From NCBI RefSeq assembly GCF_000497755.1, contig NZ_AYOD01000035.1:248001-312000 (forward strand): a DNA stretch of 64,000 nucleotides, read 5' to 3'. This DNA comes from Aliihoeflea sp. 2WW. GTDB lineage: Bacteria; Pseudomonadota; Alphaproteobacteria; Rhizobiales; Rhizobiaceae. The position numbers were made by a program, and so were the translations under genes. How positions within the stretch are numbered: position 1 is the first letter of the stretch; each line of letters opens with the position of its first letter. Shown here piece after piece: positions 9,303-17,688 of the stretch. A model generated the notes under the pieces. That model saw only the letters and a list, made by a program, of their open reading frames with translations. It did no database searches and was not told where the DNA came from.

Positions 9303-10277
9303 TTACTGGGCGAGACCGACGGCCTCCATCGTCTCGCCAAGTGAGGCGTCGGCCTGTTCCATGAAGGTGCCGAACTCATCACCACGTGCCCAACGCACGC
9401 CATAGCCCTGGGCGGCCATGAAGTTCTGGTAGTCCTCGCTGTTGTAGACCGCCTCAAGCGCATCCATGAGGCGGGTGGCGACGTCCTCCGGCAGGTCTTG
9501 CGGGCCGACGATCCCGCGCCATGCGCCGATCTGCCAGTCCGAGCCGATGGCCTCGGACAAGGTCGGCACGTCGGGGAACAGGTCGGCGCGTTCGGGGCCC
9601 ATCAGGCCGAGCGACTTGACGCGGCCAGCCTCGATCAGGCCGCGCGCCTCGACGAGCGAGACGGGGACGAGATTGACGCCGCCTGCCATCAAATCCTGAA
9701 GGCCGGACGCGGCGCCGTCGCTCGGCACCCACGGTACGCTCGCCGGATCGATGCCGCGATCATTGAGAAGCCCCGCGATGGCGAGATGCCAGATGCCGCC
9801 CTGCCCGGTTCCCGAGGCACGGAAGGTGCCGGCGGGTGATCCGGCGATCGCCTCCAGGAGGCTTTCGAGCGTGTCGTATTCGGAATCGGCCAGCACCTGC
9901 ACCCCGGCCGCATCCTCGTTCATCAGTGCGAGGGGCGTATAGTTCGCGTAGGTCAGTTCCGTCAGGCCCTGCCAGTGCATCATGCCGATCTCGACCGTGG
10001 CGATGCCGATCGTGTAGCCGTCCGGTTCGGCCTCGGCGATGGCCGAATGGCCGACCACGCCCGATCCGCCGGTGCGGTTGACGACGCTGACCGGCTGGCC
10101 GAGCTCGCGTTCGAGGCCCGCGCCGATGATGCGCGCTGTGGCGTCGGTGCCGCCGCCCGCGCCCCACGGCACGATCAGGGTCAATGGCCTGTCCGGATAT
10201 TGCGCGGCTGCATGGGGAATGGTCCCCGCCGCCGCGGCAAGCGCGACGCCCAGTGCCAGAACGGTTCTTGCGATCAT
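9303..10277 (-). CDS. tctC: Tripartite tricarboxylate transporter substrate-binding protein TctC (Bug family)
   Basis: A 324-residue periplasmic binding protein. The first 25 residues form a Sec signal peptide ending in HAAAQ. The mature protein starts YPDRPLTLIVPWGAGGGTD, the hallmark of Bug/TctC receptors, followed by NRTGGSGVVGH. The ATG at 10277 is preceded by GGAGGA at a proper distance, so the longer frame is rejected. It captures a carboxylated ligand for TctA/TctB. It is the first structural gene after lacI and likely shares its transcript. Confidence 0.92.
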   Translation of the reverse strand: MIARTVLALGVALAAAAGTIPHAAAQYPDRPLTLIVPWGAGGGTDATARIIGAGLERELGQPVSVVNRTGGSGVVGHSAIAEAEPDGYTIGIATVEIGMMHWQGLTELTYANYTPLALMNEDAAGVQVLADSEYDTLESLLEAIAGSPAGTFRASGTGQGGIWHLAIAGLLNDRGIDPASVPWVPSDGAASGLQDLMAGGVNLVPVSLVEARGLIEAGRVKSLGLMGPERADLFPDVPTLSEAIGSDWQIGAWRGIVGPQDLPEDVATRLMDALEAVYNSEDYQNFMAAQGYGVRWARGDEFGTFMEQADASLGETMEAVGLAQ

Positions 10278-10335
10278 CTTGGTTTCCTCCCTTGTGATGA
10301 TTCGGATGCGCCCGATGCCTCCCCGCATCGACCGC

Positions 10336-11346
10336 TCAGGTCGTGGCTCCCCTGACAAGTTCGAACGGAACGTCGACGACCTTCGCGCCTCCCGGCTCCA
10401 TCACCATGCGGGCGCCGATCTCGCCGATCTCGGTGCGCGGCGTGCGCAGGGTCGTCAGCGGCTGCGGTGCGAAGCGGCCGATGTCGAGGCCGTTGAAGCC
10501 CATGATGGCAAGTTGCGAGGGCACCGAGATGCCGTTGGCGAAACAGTGGAACAGGCCGCCCACCGCGAAGTCGTCATTCGAAAAATAGACCGCGTCGAGA
10601 TCGGGGGTGCGCGCCAGCATCCGCTCGAGCGCGGCACGGCCGGCTTCCGTCGAGGACGTCCGGCCGATGAGTTCCGTTTCCACGACGCTGGCGCCCGCCT
10701 CGGCGAGGACCTCGCTGAAGCCGGCAAAGCGTTTTCGCGCCCGCGGGTCGCATGCGAATTGCGGGCCGACATAGCCGATCCGCCGGTAACCGCGCTCGAC
10801 GAGATGGCGTCCGCTCACGGCGCCCGCCTCGCGCTGCGAAAAGCCGACGACGATGTCGATGCCCTCGCCATCGGTATCCAGCAATTCGGCGATGCGCACG
10901 CCGCTGTTCTTCAGCATGGCGCGCGTGCGCGGCGTATGCTCCAGGCCGGCTACCAGGAAGGCGGCGGGGCGCCAGGCCAGCATCGACTGGATGACCTTCT
11001 GCTCCTGGTCGAGATCGTAGTCGGTGACGGCGATGACCGTCTGGAAGCCGATCGGATCGAGCGTCACCGCAGCGCCGCTCAGCAGGTCCGGAAAGACGAT
11101 GTTGTGCAGGGACGGGATGACGATGCCGACGAGGTTGGAGCCCGAGGAGGCAAGCGTTCCGGCGATCCGGTTCGGCACATAGCCCAATTCCTCGACCGCC
11201 TTCATCACGCGGTCCCGGGTCGCCTGCGAGAAGGAGCCGTGATTGCGCAGGACCCGCGAGATCGTGCTCATTCCAAGGCCGACGGCCGCACTGACTTCGC
11301 GCAGCGTGACCTCGTTCCGGTGCTTGTGATCGTCGTCCTGGTCCAT
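10336..11346 (-). CDS. LacI-family transcriptional regulator
   Basis: A 336-residue regulator with the N-terminal LacI helix-turn-helix and hinge (VTLREVSAAVGLGMSTISRV, then VPNRIAGTLAS) and a periplasmic-binding-protein-like effector domain. Its start is 45 bases from a perfect 18-bp palindrome at 11391-11408, and the same core lies at two further promoters in the window. It most likely represses the tct genes, the ABC-transporter operon, the dehydratase operon and the SDR-hydrolase pair until a sugar or sugar-acid inducer binds. The regulon is inferred from the shared operator. Confidence 0.92.
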   Translation of the reverse strand: MDQDDDHKHRNEVTLREVSAAVGLGMSTISRVLRNHGSFSQATRDRVMKAVEELGYVPNRIAGTLASSGSNLVGIVIPSLHNIVFPDLLSGAAVTLDPIGFQTVIAVTDYDLDQEQKVIQSMLAWRPAAFLVAGLEHTPRTRAMLKNSGVRIAELLDTDGEGIDIVVGFSQREAGAVSGRHLVERGYRRIGYVGPQFACDPRARKRFAGFSEVLAEAGASVVETELIGRTSSTEAGRAALERMLARTPDLDAVYFSNDDFAVGGLFHCFANGISVPSQLAIMGFNGLDIGRFAPQPLTTLRTPRTEIGEIGARMVMEPGGAKVVDVPFELVRGATT

Positions 11347-11390
11347 GGTGGCGACACCCTAACCGCAACGTCCAGGCACGGCTACCACTA

Positions 11391-11408
11391 TTTGGCAGCG
11401 CTGCCAAA
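11391..11408. promoter_or_regulatory. LacI-family operator, copy 2, 18-bp perfect palindrome
   Basis: TTTGGCAGCGCTGCCAAA lies in the 186-bp gap between lacI (minus) and the SDR-ABC transporter operon (plus). A single site here could control both directions and give autoregulation of lacI. It is the longest of the three copies. Confidence 0.88.
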
Positions 11409-11504
11409 AATTACTTGCCAGCAATTTGGCGATGCGTTACCCGTTTGCTCCAGGTTGCCCGCCCGCACATTCGTGAACGGTCAGGTTGTACCGGGAGGAG
11501 TGCC

Positions 11505-11540
11505 ATGACACCGACAGTGCGGGTTTTGCCGCATGGTTAG
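11505..11540 (+). other. Possible 11-codon upstream open frame overlapping the SDR start
   Basis: ATG at 11505 follows a strong ribosome site (GGGAGGAG) and reads MTPTVRVLPHG before TAG at 11538-11540. That stop overlaps the ATG (11533) of the SDR gene, whose own start has no visible ribosome site. It may be a coupling or leader peptide; no similarity is recognised. Confidence 0.35.
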
Positions 11541-12303
11541 CCATGACCGGAATTCCTCTTCTGTCGCGCTGGTGACGGGCGGCGGAACTGGCGTCGGCCT
11601 TGCGATCGCGACGGCCCTGGCGGAAGCCGGATGGCAGGTGGTCATCACGGGCCGGCGCGGCCAGATCCTGGACGACGCTGCCGCGCGGCTGGTCAGCAAA
11701 GGGCTGGCGGTCACCGGCATCGTGGCGGACCTCGCCGATCCGGCCGCGGTCAAGAATCTCTTCGCGGAAGTCGTCTCGGTTCACGGCAGGCTCAATCTCC
11801 TGGTCAACAATGCCGGGATAAATGCTCCGCCTTTGCCGCTGGAAGAGATCGACTTTTCCGACTGGAACGCGGTCCTCGCCTCCAATCTCACATCGGCATT
11901 CCTGTGCACCCAGCACGCGGTGCGCCTCTTCAAGACGCAATCGCCAAAGGGCGGGCGCATCATCAACAACGGATCGGTTTCCGCCACGACGCCACGCCCG
12001 AACTCGGCGCCCTATGCGGCGACAAAGCACGCGATCACCGGGTTGACCAAGGCGACGTCACTCGAAGGGCGTGCGCACAACATCGCCTGCGGCCAGATCG
12101 ATATCGGCAATGCGGCGAGCGAGATGACCGACACGATCTCGAAGGGCGTCCTGCAGGCCGACGGCAGCATCAGGGCCGAGGCGACGATCGACCCGCGCAA
12201 TGTCGCCGATGCGGTCGTCTACATGGCCGGTCTGCCGCTCGGCACGAACGTACTGACCTTAACCGTCATGGCGAACGCGATGCCGTTCGTCGGACGCGGA
12301 TAG
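11533..12303 (+). CDS. Short-chain dehydrogenase/reductase (SDR)
   Basis: A 256-residue classical SDR with TGGGTGVG near residue 16, NNAG near residue 92 and APYAATKHA for Tyr/Lys. It is the first gene of the plus-strand operon SDR - ABC ATPase - binding protein - two permeases, directly downstream of the LacI operator. A likely role is NAD(P)-dependent oxidation of the imported sugar to its lactone or of a later keto/hydroxy intermediate. Its ATG lacks a clear ribosome site and overlaps a short upstream frame that has one, so translation may be coupled. The substrate is unknown. Confidence 0.87.
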   Translation: MVSHDRNSSSVALVTGGGTGVGLAIATALAEAGWQVVITGRRGQILDDAAARLVSKGLAVTGIVADLADPAAVKNLFAEVVSVHGRLNLLVNNAGINAPPLPLEEIDFSDWNAVLASNLTSAFLCTQHAVRLFKTQSPKGGRIINNGSVSATTPRPNSAPYAATKHAITGLTKATSLEGRAHNIACGQIDIGNAASEMTDTISKGVLQADGSIRAEATIDPRNVADAVVYMAGLPLGTNVLTLTVMANAMPFVGRG

Positions 12304-12352
12304 CGCGCCCGCGGAACAGGCAGGCGCAACGGGACATCAGGGAGGATCTCCA

Positions 12353-13417
12353 ATGGCGTCAGTCGAAATCGACGACGTACGCAAGTCTTTCGGAAATCAC
12401 CCCGTCATCAAGGGCGTCAGCATCGATATCGAGGACGGCGAATTCGTCATTCTCGTCGGCCCGTCGGGCTGTGGCAAGTCCACGCTTCTGCGCATGCTGG
12501 CCGGTCTCGAGCACATCACGTCCGGCGAGATCCGCATCGGCAACAGGATCGTCAACGACCTGCCGCCCAAAGAGCGCGACATCGCCATGGTGTTCCAGAA
12601 CTACGCGCTCTACCCGCACATGACCGTCGCCGACAACATGTCGTTCTCGCTCATGCTCGCAGGAGCCTCGAAAAGCGAAATCGAGGAACGGGTGAAGCCC
12701 GCAGCCGAAATCCTCGGCCTGTCGAACCTGCTTCACCGCTACCCACGCCAGCTTTCCGGGGGGCAGCGCCAGCGCGTCGCGATGGGCCGGGCGATCGTGC
12801 GCGATCCGCAGGTCTTCCTCTTCGACGAGCCGCTTTCCAATCTCGACGCCAAGCTGCGCGTGTCGATGCGCACCGAGATCAAGAACCTGCATCAGAGACT
12901 GACCACAACGACCGTCTACGTCACGCACGACCAGATCGAGGCGATGACGATGGCCGACAAGATCGTCGTCATGCATGACGGCATCGTCGAGCAGGTCGGC
13001 GCGCCGCTCGACCTCTACGACAATCCGGCCAACCTCTTCGTCGCCGGCTTCATCGGATCGCCGGCGATGAATTTTCTCAACGGCCGTCTCGACGAGGCAG
13101 ACGCGGCCCGCTTCGTCACCGATGACGGCGTGGCGCTTCCTGCGCCCGCAGATCTCGCTTCCGCACGCGGAAAGGCGCTGGTGTACGGCATCCGGCCGGA
13201 ATCCTTTTCGTTGGGCGGTCCTGTCGAACTCAAGGTTCAGGTCATCGAGCCGACCGGCTCGGAAAGCCAGATCGTCGGGCTCATCGGTCAAACGCAGGTG
13301 ACCTGCGTCTTTCGCGAGCGGGTGATGCTTGCGCCGGGCGAAACGCTGAACGTGTCGATCGATCCGCGCACGGTGCACCTCTTCGACGCGGGCAGCGGGA
13401 TACGACTTAGGGACTGA
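12353..13417 (+). CDS. Sugar ABC transporter ATP-binding protein (MsmX/UgpC family)
   Basis: A 354-residue CUT1-type ATPase. Walker [10 protein letters not shown] is at residues 36-44, the Q-loop is at [10 protein letters not shown], the signature is [14 protein letters not shown], Walker B is [13 protein letters not shown] and the switch histidine lies in [11 protein letters not shown]-terminal TOBE-type regulatory domain follows residue 235. GGGAGGA precedes the ATG. It energises import through the two permeases encoded downstream (14881-16741), with the binding protein at 13482. Confidence 0.95.
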   Translation: MASVEIDDVRKSFGNHPVIKGVSIDIEDGEFVILVGPSGCGKSTLLRMLAGLEHITSGEIRIGNRIVNDLPPKERDIAMVFQNYALYPHMTVADNMSFSLMLAGASKSEIEERVKPAAEILGLSNLLHRYPRQLSGGQRQRVAMGRAIVRDPQVFLFDEPLSNLDAKLRVSMRTEIKNLHQRLTTTTVYVTHDQIEAMTMADKIVVMHDGIVEQVGAPLDLYDNPANLFVAGFIGSPAMNFLNGRLDEADAARFVTDDGVALPAPADLASARGKALVYGIRPESFSLGGPVELKVQVIEPTGSESQIVGLIGQTQVTCVFRERVMLAPGETLNVSIDPRTVHLFDAGSGIRLRD

Positions 13418-13481
13418 GGCAGAGGAGCGGGCGAGAAGGGCGGAGGTCCCGATACGTCCGAAACAAGAAGGAGGAGATGAC

Positions 13482-14801
13482 ATGACGTTCAATCGCAGAC
13501 AGATCATGACAGGTGCCGCCGGACTTATCGGAACGGCCGCGCTCGGTGGCATAACCATGCCGCGGCGCGCTTTCGCCCAAAACGCCATTCCCACCTACAC
13601 GCCCGAAGCCGGCGCGACGCTGCGGCTCCTGCGCTGGGTTCCCTTCGTCAAGGCCGAGGAAGAGGCGTGGAACGCCAACACACGCGCCTTCACCGAGGCG
13701 ACCGGCGTCGAGGTCCGGATCGATCAGGAAAGCTGGGAGGACGTGCGGCCCAAGGCGGCAGTCGCCGCCAATATCGGCTCCGGCCCCGATCTCGTCATGG
13801 GCTGGTTCGACGACGTGCACCAATATCCCGACAAGCTGGTCGACGTGACCGAGCTCGGCACCGCGCTCGGCGAAGCGCATGGCGGCTGGTATCCCGGTCT
13901 CGAAGGCTATGCTCGTCGCGACGACAGCTTCATCGCCCTGCCGCTCTGCGCCATCGGCAACGCGATCTGCTATCGCGCAAGCCAGGTCGAGGCGGCCGGG
14001 TTCTCGGAATTCCCGAACGACACAGCCGGCTTCCTGGAACTTTGCACGGCGCTGCAGGCCAATGGCACACCTGCAGGCTTCCCGCACGGCAAAGCCGTCG
14101 GCGACGGCAACAACTACGCGCATTGGCTGCTGTGGAGCCATGGCGGACGCATGGTCGACGAAAGCGGAGCGGTGGCCATCAACAGCCCGGAGACTCTGGC
14201 TGCCATCGAATATGCGCGGGCGCTCTACGCGACCTTCATTCCCGGCACCGAAAGCTGGCTCGACATCAACAACAACCGCGCTTTCCTGGCCGGACAGTGC
14301 TCGCTCGTCGCCAATGGCGTGTCGCTCTACTACGCAGCGCGCAACGACCCGGCCATGCAGGAGATCGCCGACGACATCCGCACCACGACGCTGCCGGTCG
14401 GACCGGTCGGCGAATCGGTCGAGTTGCACCAGACGTCGACGCTGGCGATCTTCAACCACACGCCCTATCCGGAAGCGGCCAAGGCCTATCTCGCCTTCAT
14501 GTACGAAGCCGACAACATGAATGCGTGGATCGAGGGCGCCAGCGCCTATTGCTGCCAGCCATTGCGGGCATACGAGTCGAACCCGGTCTGGACGTCCTCG
14601 CCGATCCACGAGCCCTACTCGAAGGCGTCGGCGAGCTTGCGCCCGAATGGCTGGCCCGGCCCGCTCGGCTATGCGTCCGCGGCGGTGATGGCCGACTATG
14701 TCCTTGTCGACATGTTCGCCGAAGCCGTGACCGGCCAGCGCACGCCCGAAGACGCGATCGCAAACGCCGAACGGCGCATCAACCGCTACTACCGCGTCTG
14801 A
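13482..14801 (+). CDS. Sugar ABC transporter substrate-binding protein (family 1), probable Tat export
   Basis: A 439-residue extracellular solute-binding protein. The N-terminus has a twin-arginine-like motif (FNRRQIM) and a hydrophobic stretch ending in RRAFAQN, so Tat export is likely. The mature part contains LRLLRWVPFVKAEEEAWN and AANIGSGPDLVMGW, typical of family-1 oligosaccharide/sugar receptors. It is preceded by AAGGAGGAG. It lies between the ATPase and permease genes and is followed by a strong hairpin (14810-14835) that may raise its mRNA level relative to the permeases. Confidence 0.93.
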   Translation: MTFNRRQIMTGAAGLIGTAALGGITMPRRAFAQNAIPTYTPEAGATLRLLRWVPFVKAEEEAWNANTRAFTEATGVEVRIDQESWEDVRPKAAVAANIGSGPDLVMGWFDDVHQYPDKLVDVTELGTALGEAHGGWYPGLEGYARRDDSFIALPLCAIGNAICYRASQVEAAGFSEFPNDTAGFLELCTALQANGTPAGFPHGKAVGDGNNYAHWLLWSHGGRMVDESGAVAINSPETLAAIEYARALYATFIPGTESWLDINNNRAFLAGQCSLVANGVSLYYAARNDPAMQEIADDIRTTTLPVGPVGESVELHQTSTLAIFNHTPYPEAAKAYLAFMYEADNMNAWIEGASAYCCQPLRAYESNPVWTSSPIHEPYSKASASLRPNGWPGPLGYASAAVMADYVLVDMFAEAVTGQRTPEDAIANAERRINRYYRV

Positions 14802-14809
14802 CGCGGTCG

Positions 14810-14835
14810 GCACCGGGCTCGCGTGAGCCCGGTGC
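14810..14835 (+). other. Intercistronic hairpin after the binding-protein gene
   Basis: An 11-bp perfect stem (GCACCGGGCTC / GAGCCCGGTGC) with a 4-base loop, just after the binding-protein stop and before the permease gene. No T-tract follows, so it is more likely an RNA-stabilising or processing element than a full terminator. Confidence 0.7.
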
Positions 14836-14880
14836 TTCCCATTCGGGCCAAGTCGACCCTGTGACGGAGATCAACGGCCA

Positions 14881-15834
14881 ATGTCCACGACCCTGGAAGG
14901 CGGAAAAATCGCCGTATCGCGACCCAGAACATCGATGCTGACGCGGCTCAGCGAAAGCCGCAACGGGCTCGGCCTTCTGTTCATGCTGCCAGCGGCCGCC
15001 TTTCTCCTGTGCTTCCTGACCTATCCGCTCGGCCTCGGCGTCTGGCTCGGCTTCACCGATACCTCGACCGGTCGACCGGGCGTCTTCATCGGTCTCGAGA
15101 ACTATGTTTGGCTGTGGAACGACAACGTCTTCTGGCTCTCGGTCTTCAACACGCTGCTCTACACCTTCGTCGCGACGGTTCTGAAATTCGTACTGGGCCT
15201 CTGGCTCGCGCTCGTCCTGAACCAGCATCTGCGGTTCAAGAACTTCTTTCGCGCCATCATCCTGCTGCCGTGGGTCGTGCCGACCGTGCTGTCGGCGCTC
15301 GCCTTCTGGTGGATCTTCGATTCGCAATTCTCGATCATCTCCTTCGTCCTGATGGACTGGGGCCTGATCGAGCGACCGATCAACTTCCTCGGCGACCCTA
15401 ACCTGGCGCGCGCCTCAGTCATCGCCGCCAATGTCTGGCGCGGCATTCCCTTCGTCGCGATCTGTCTCCTGGCCGGTCTGCAGACGATCCCGCAATCGCT
15501 GCACGAGGCGGCCGCGCTCGACGGCGCCAAGTCCTGGCAGCGCTTCCGCTATGTGACGCTGCCGCTTCTGACGCCGATCATCGCGGTCGTGATGACCTTC
15601 TCCGTGCTGTTCACCTTCACCGACTTCCAGTTGATCTACGTTTTGACGCGCGGTGGGCCCGTCAATGCGACGCATCTGATGGCGACGCTCTCCTTCCAGC
15701 GTGCCATACCCGGCGGCCAGCTCGGCGAAGGCGCGGCAATCGCCGTGGCCATGATCCCGTTCCTGCTCGGCGCGATCCTGTTCAGTTTCTTCGGCCTGCA
15801 ACGCCGCAAATGGCAGCAGGGCGGAGCCGATTGA
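14881..15834 (+). CDS. Sugar ABC transporter permease (MalF/UgpA type)
   Basis: A 317-residue permease with six predicted membrane helices. The binding-protein-dependent transport motif EAAALDGAKSWQRFRYVTLP (EAA loop, contact site for the ATPase) lies near residue 210. The N-terminal soluble part of about 30 residues is short for MalF but normal for CUT1 permeases. It forms the heterodimeric channel with the next gene, which starts 4 bases later. Confidence 0.93.
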   Translation: MSTTLEGGKIAVSRPRTSMLTRLSESRNGLGLLFMLPAAAFLLCFLTYPLGLGVWLGFTDTSTGRPGVFIGLENYVWLWNDNVFWLSVFNTLLYTFVATVLKFVLGLWLALVLNQHLRFKNFFRAIILLPWVVPTVLSALAFWWIFDSQFSIISFVLMDWGLIERPINFLGDPNLARASVIAANVWRGIPFVAICLLAGLQTIPQSLHEAAALDGAKSWQRFRYVTLPLLTPIIAVVMTFSVLFTFTDFQLIYVLTRGGPVNATHLMATLSFQRAIPGGQLGEGAAIAVAMIPFLLGAILFSFFGLQRRKWQQGGAD

Positions 15835-15838
15835 GGAC

Positions 15839-16741
15839 ATGACCATGACCGACAACGCAATCGAGGCAAAAGCCACAGAAGACGATATCGTCGGCATGAA
15901 CCAGTACGACACGCTGATGCGCCGCATCGTCGTCGTCTACCTGCCGCTCTTCGTCTTCGTCTTCGTCTTGCTGTTCCCGTTCTACTGGATGGCGGTGACG
16001 GCGGTGAAGCCCAACCACCAGCTCACGAACTATCGCGACTACAGCCCGTTCTGGGTCGTCGGGCCAACGCTCGACCACATCAAGTATCTCCTGTTCCAGA
16101 CTTCCTATCCGGGCTGGCTGTGGAACACGATGATCGTGTCGGTCTTCTCGACGATCCTGTCGCTGGCGGCGTCCGTCTTCGCCGCCTATGCGATCGAGAG
16201 GGTGCGGTTCACCGGCGCGCGGGTGACGGGGCTGATGATCTTCCTCGCCTATCTCGTGCCGCCGTCGATCCTGTTCATCCCACTCGCCTTCATGGTGTTC
16301 CAGTTCGGCATCTACGACACGCGACTGGCGCTGATCCTCACCTATCCGACCTTCCTAATTCCGTTCTGCACCTGGCTCCTGATGGGCTATTTCCGCTCGA
16401 TCCCGTTCGAACTCGAGGAGAGCGCCCTCGTTGATGGCGCGAGCCGCTGGCAGATCTTGACCAAGATCGTCCTGCCGCTGGCCATTCCCGGCCTGATCTC
16501 GGCCGGCATCTTCGCCTTCACCCTGTCGTGGAATGAGTTCATCTACGCGCTGACCTTCATCTCGTCCTCGGAGAACAAGACCGTTCCGGTCGGCGTGCTG
16601 ACGGAGCTCGTGCGCGGCGACGTCTATGAATGGGGGGCGCTGATGTCCGGCGCGCTGATCGGCTCGCTGCCGGTCGTCATCCTCTATTCGTTCTTCGTCG
16701 ACTACTACGTGTCGTCGATGACGGGCGCCGTGAAGGAATAG
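15839..16741 (+). CDS. Sugar ABC transporter permease (MalG/UgpE type)
   Basis: A 300-residue permease with six membrane helices and the EAA-type loop ELEESALVDGASRWQILTKI near residue 195. It ends with the membrane-proximal tail FFVDYYVSSMTGAVKE usual for MalG-type subunits. It is the last gene of the plus-strand operon and is followed by a strong terminator hairpin. It pairs with the permease at 14881 and the ATPase at 12353. Confidence 0.93.
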   Translation: MTMTDNAIEAKATEDDIVGMNQYDTLMRRIVVVYLPLFVFVFVLLFPFYWMAVTAVKPNHQLTNYRDYSPFWVVGPTLDHIKYLLFQTSYPGWLWNTMIVSVFSTILSLAASVFAAYAIERVRFTGARVTGLMIFLAYLVPPSILFIPLAFMVFQFGIYDTRLALILTYPTFLIPFCTWLLMGYFRSIPFELEESALVDGASRWQILTKIVLPLAIPGLISAGIFAFTLSWNEFIYALTFISSSENKTVPVGVLTELVRGDVYEWGALMSGALIGSLPVVILYSFFVDYYVSSMTGAVKE

Positions 16742-16765
16742 ACTTCCTCCCAGGAGAAGCGGCGA

Positions 16766-16795
16766 AAAGGCCGGTGCATCCCTGCACCGGCCTTT
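16766..16795. terminator. Bidirectional terminator hairpin between convergent operons
   Basis: A 13-bp perfect stem (AAAGGCCGGTGCA / TGCACCGGCCTTT) with a 4-base loop. It lies between the ABC-transporter operon and the convergent hydrolase gene ending at 16824, with T-rich ends in both directions. Confidence 0.88.
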
Positions 16796-16823
16796 CATTT
16801 CGTCCGTTCTTGCGGTGTGCCGA

Positions 16824-17666
16824 TCAGTCGGCGGCCGTCACCTGGCGCTGCTCGCCCAGCCCCTCGATGCCGAGCCGCATCGTCTGCCCAGCCTTCAGGT
16901 AGACGGGCGGCTTCTGCCCCATGCCGACGCCGGGCGGCGTGCCGGTGGCGATGACGTCGCCGGGGTGAAGCGTCATGAACTGCGACAGGTACGAGACGAG
17001 GTGGGCGACGCCGTAGACCATCGTCTTCGTCGAGCCGTCCTGGTAGCGGTGCCCGTCGACCTCCAGCCACATGCCGAGGTTCTGCGGATCGGCAATCTCG
17101 TCGGCCGTCACCATCCACGGACCGATCGGCCCGAACGTGTCGCAGCACTTGCCCTTGTCCCAGGTGCCGTGGCGTTCGAGCTGGTATTCGCGTTCCGACA
17201 CGTCGTTGACGACGCAGTAGCCGGCGACATGCGAAAGCGCGTCGGCTTCCGACACGTATTTCGCCGTCTTACCGATGACGATGCCGAGTTCGACCTCCCA
17301 ATCCGTCTTCACGGACCCGCGCGGGATGCGAACCTCGTCGTTCGGCCCGACGATCGCCGAGCGCGGCTTCATGAACATGATAGGCTCCGGCGGAACCTTG
17401 GCACCGCTTTCGGCCGCATGGTCGGCATAGTTGAGCCCGATGCAGATGAACTTGCCGACATCACCGACGCAGGGACCGATTCGCGGATTGCCATCGACCT
17501 GCGGCAGGCTTGCCGGATCGATCTTGGCAAGGCTTTCAAGCCCTGACGGCGTCAGCGCGTCGCCCGAGATGTCGGCGATCTTGCCCGAGAGGTCGCGGAT
17601 GCGACCGTCCGCATCCAAAAGCCCCGGCTTCTCCTTCCCCGGCTCGCCATAGCGCAGCAATTTCAT
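16824..17666 (-). CDS. Fumarylacetoacetate hydrolase family protein, probable 2,4-diketo-3-deoxy-sugar-acid hydrolase
   Basis: A 280-residue FAH-fold hydrolase. ICIGLNYADHAAESG and FMKPRSAIVGPND are typical. The metal ligands are in TDWEVELGIVIGK, followed by YCVVNDVSEREYQ and the late motif GDVIATGTPPGVGMGQKPP. This subgroup includes enzymes that cleave 2,4-diketo-3-deoxy-L-fuconate or -rhamnonate to pyruvate and lactate, and proteins mislabelled ureidoglycolate lyase. Its partner upstream (17689) resembles the 2-keto-3-deoxy-fuconate/rhamnonate 4-dehydrogenase that makes such diketo acids, and the pair sits behind a LacI operator. The function is well supported by context but the exact sugar is unknown. 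Confidence 0.82.
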   Translation of the reverse strand: MKLLRYGEPGKEKPGLLDADGRIRDLSGKIADISGDALTPSGLESLAKIDPASLPQVDGNPRIGPCVGDVGKFICIGLNYADHAAESGAKVPPEPIMFMKPRSAIVGPNDEVRIPRGSVKTDWEVELGIVIGKTAKYVSEADALSHVAGYCVVNDVSEREYQLERHGTWDKGKCCDTFGPIGPWMVTADEIADPQNLGMWLEVDGHRYQDGSTKTMVYGVAHLVSYLSQFMTLHPGDVIATGTPPGVGMGQKPPVYLKAGQTMRLGIEGLGEQRQVTAAD

Positions 17667-17688
17667 GCGTCGTTCCCTTCCCTGTTGT

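Noticed and set aside
7196-9364. 722-residue open frame on the plus strand
   Set aside because: It lies antisense to tctA and tctB, is extremely rich in Arg, Asp, Glu, Gly and His, and has no recognisable domain; typical shadow in GC-rich DNA.
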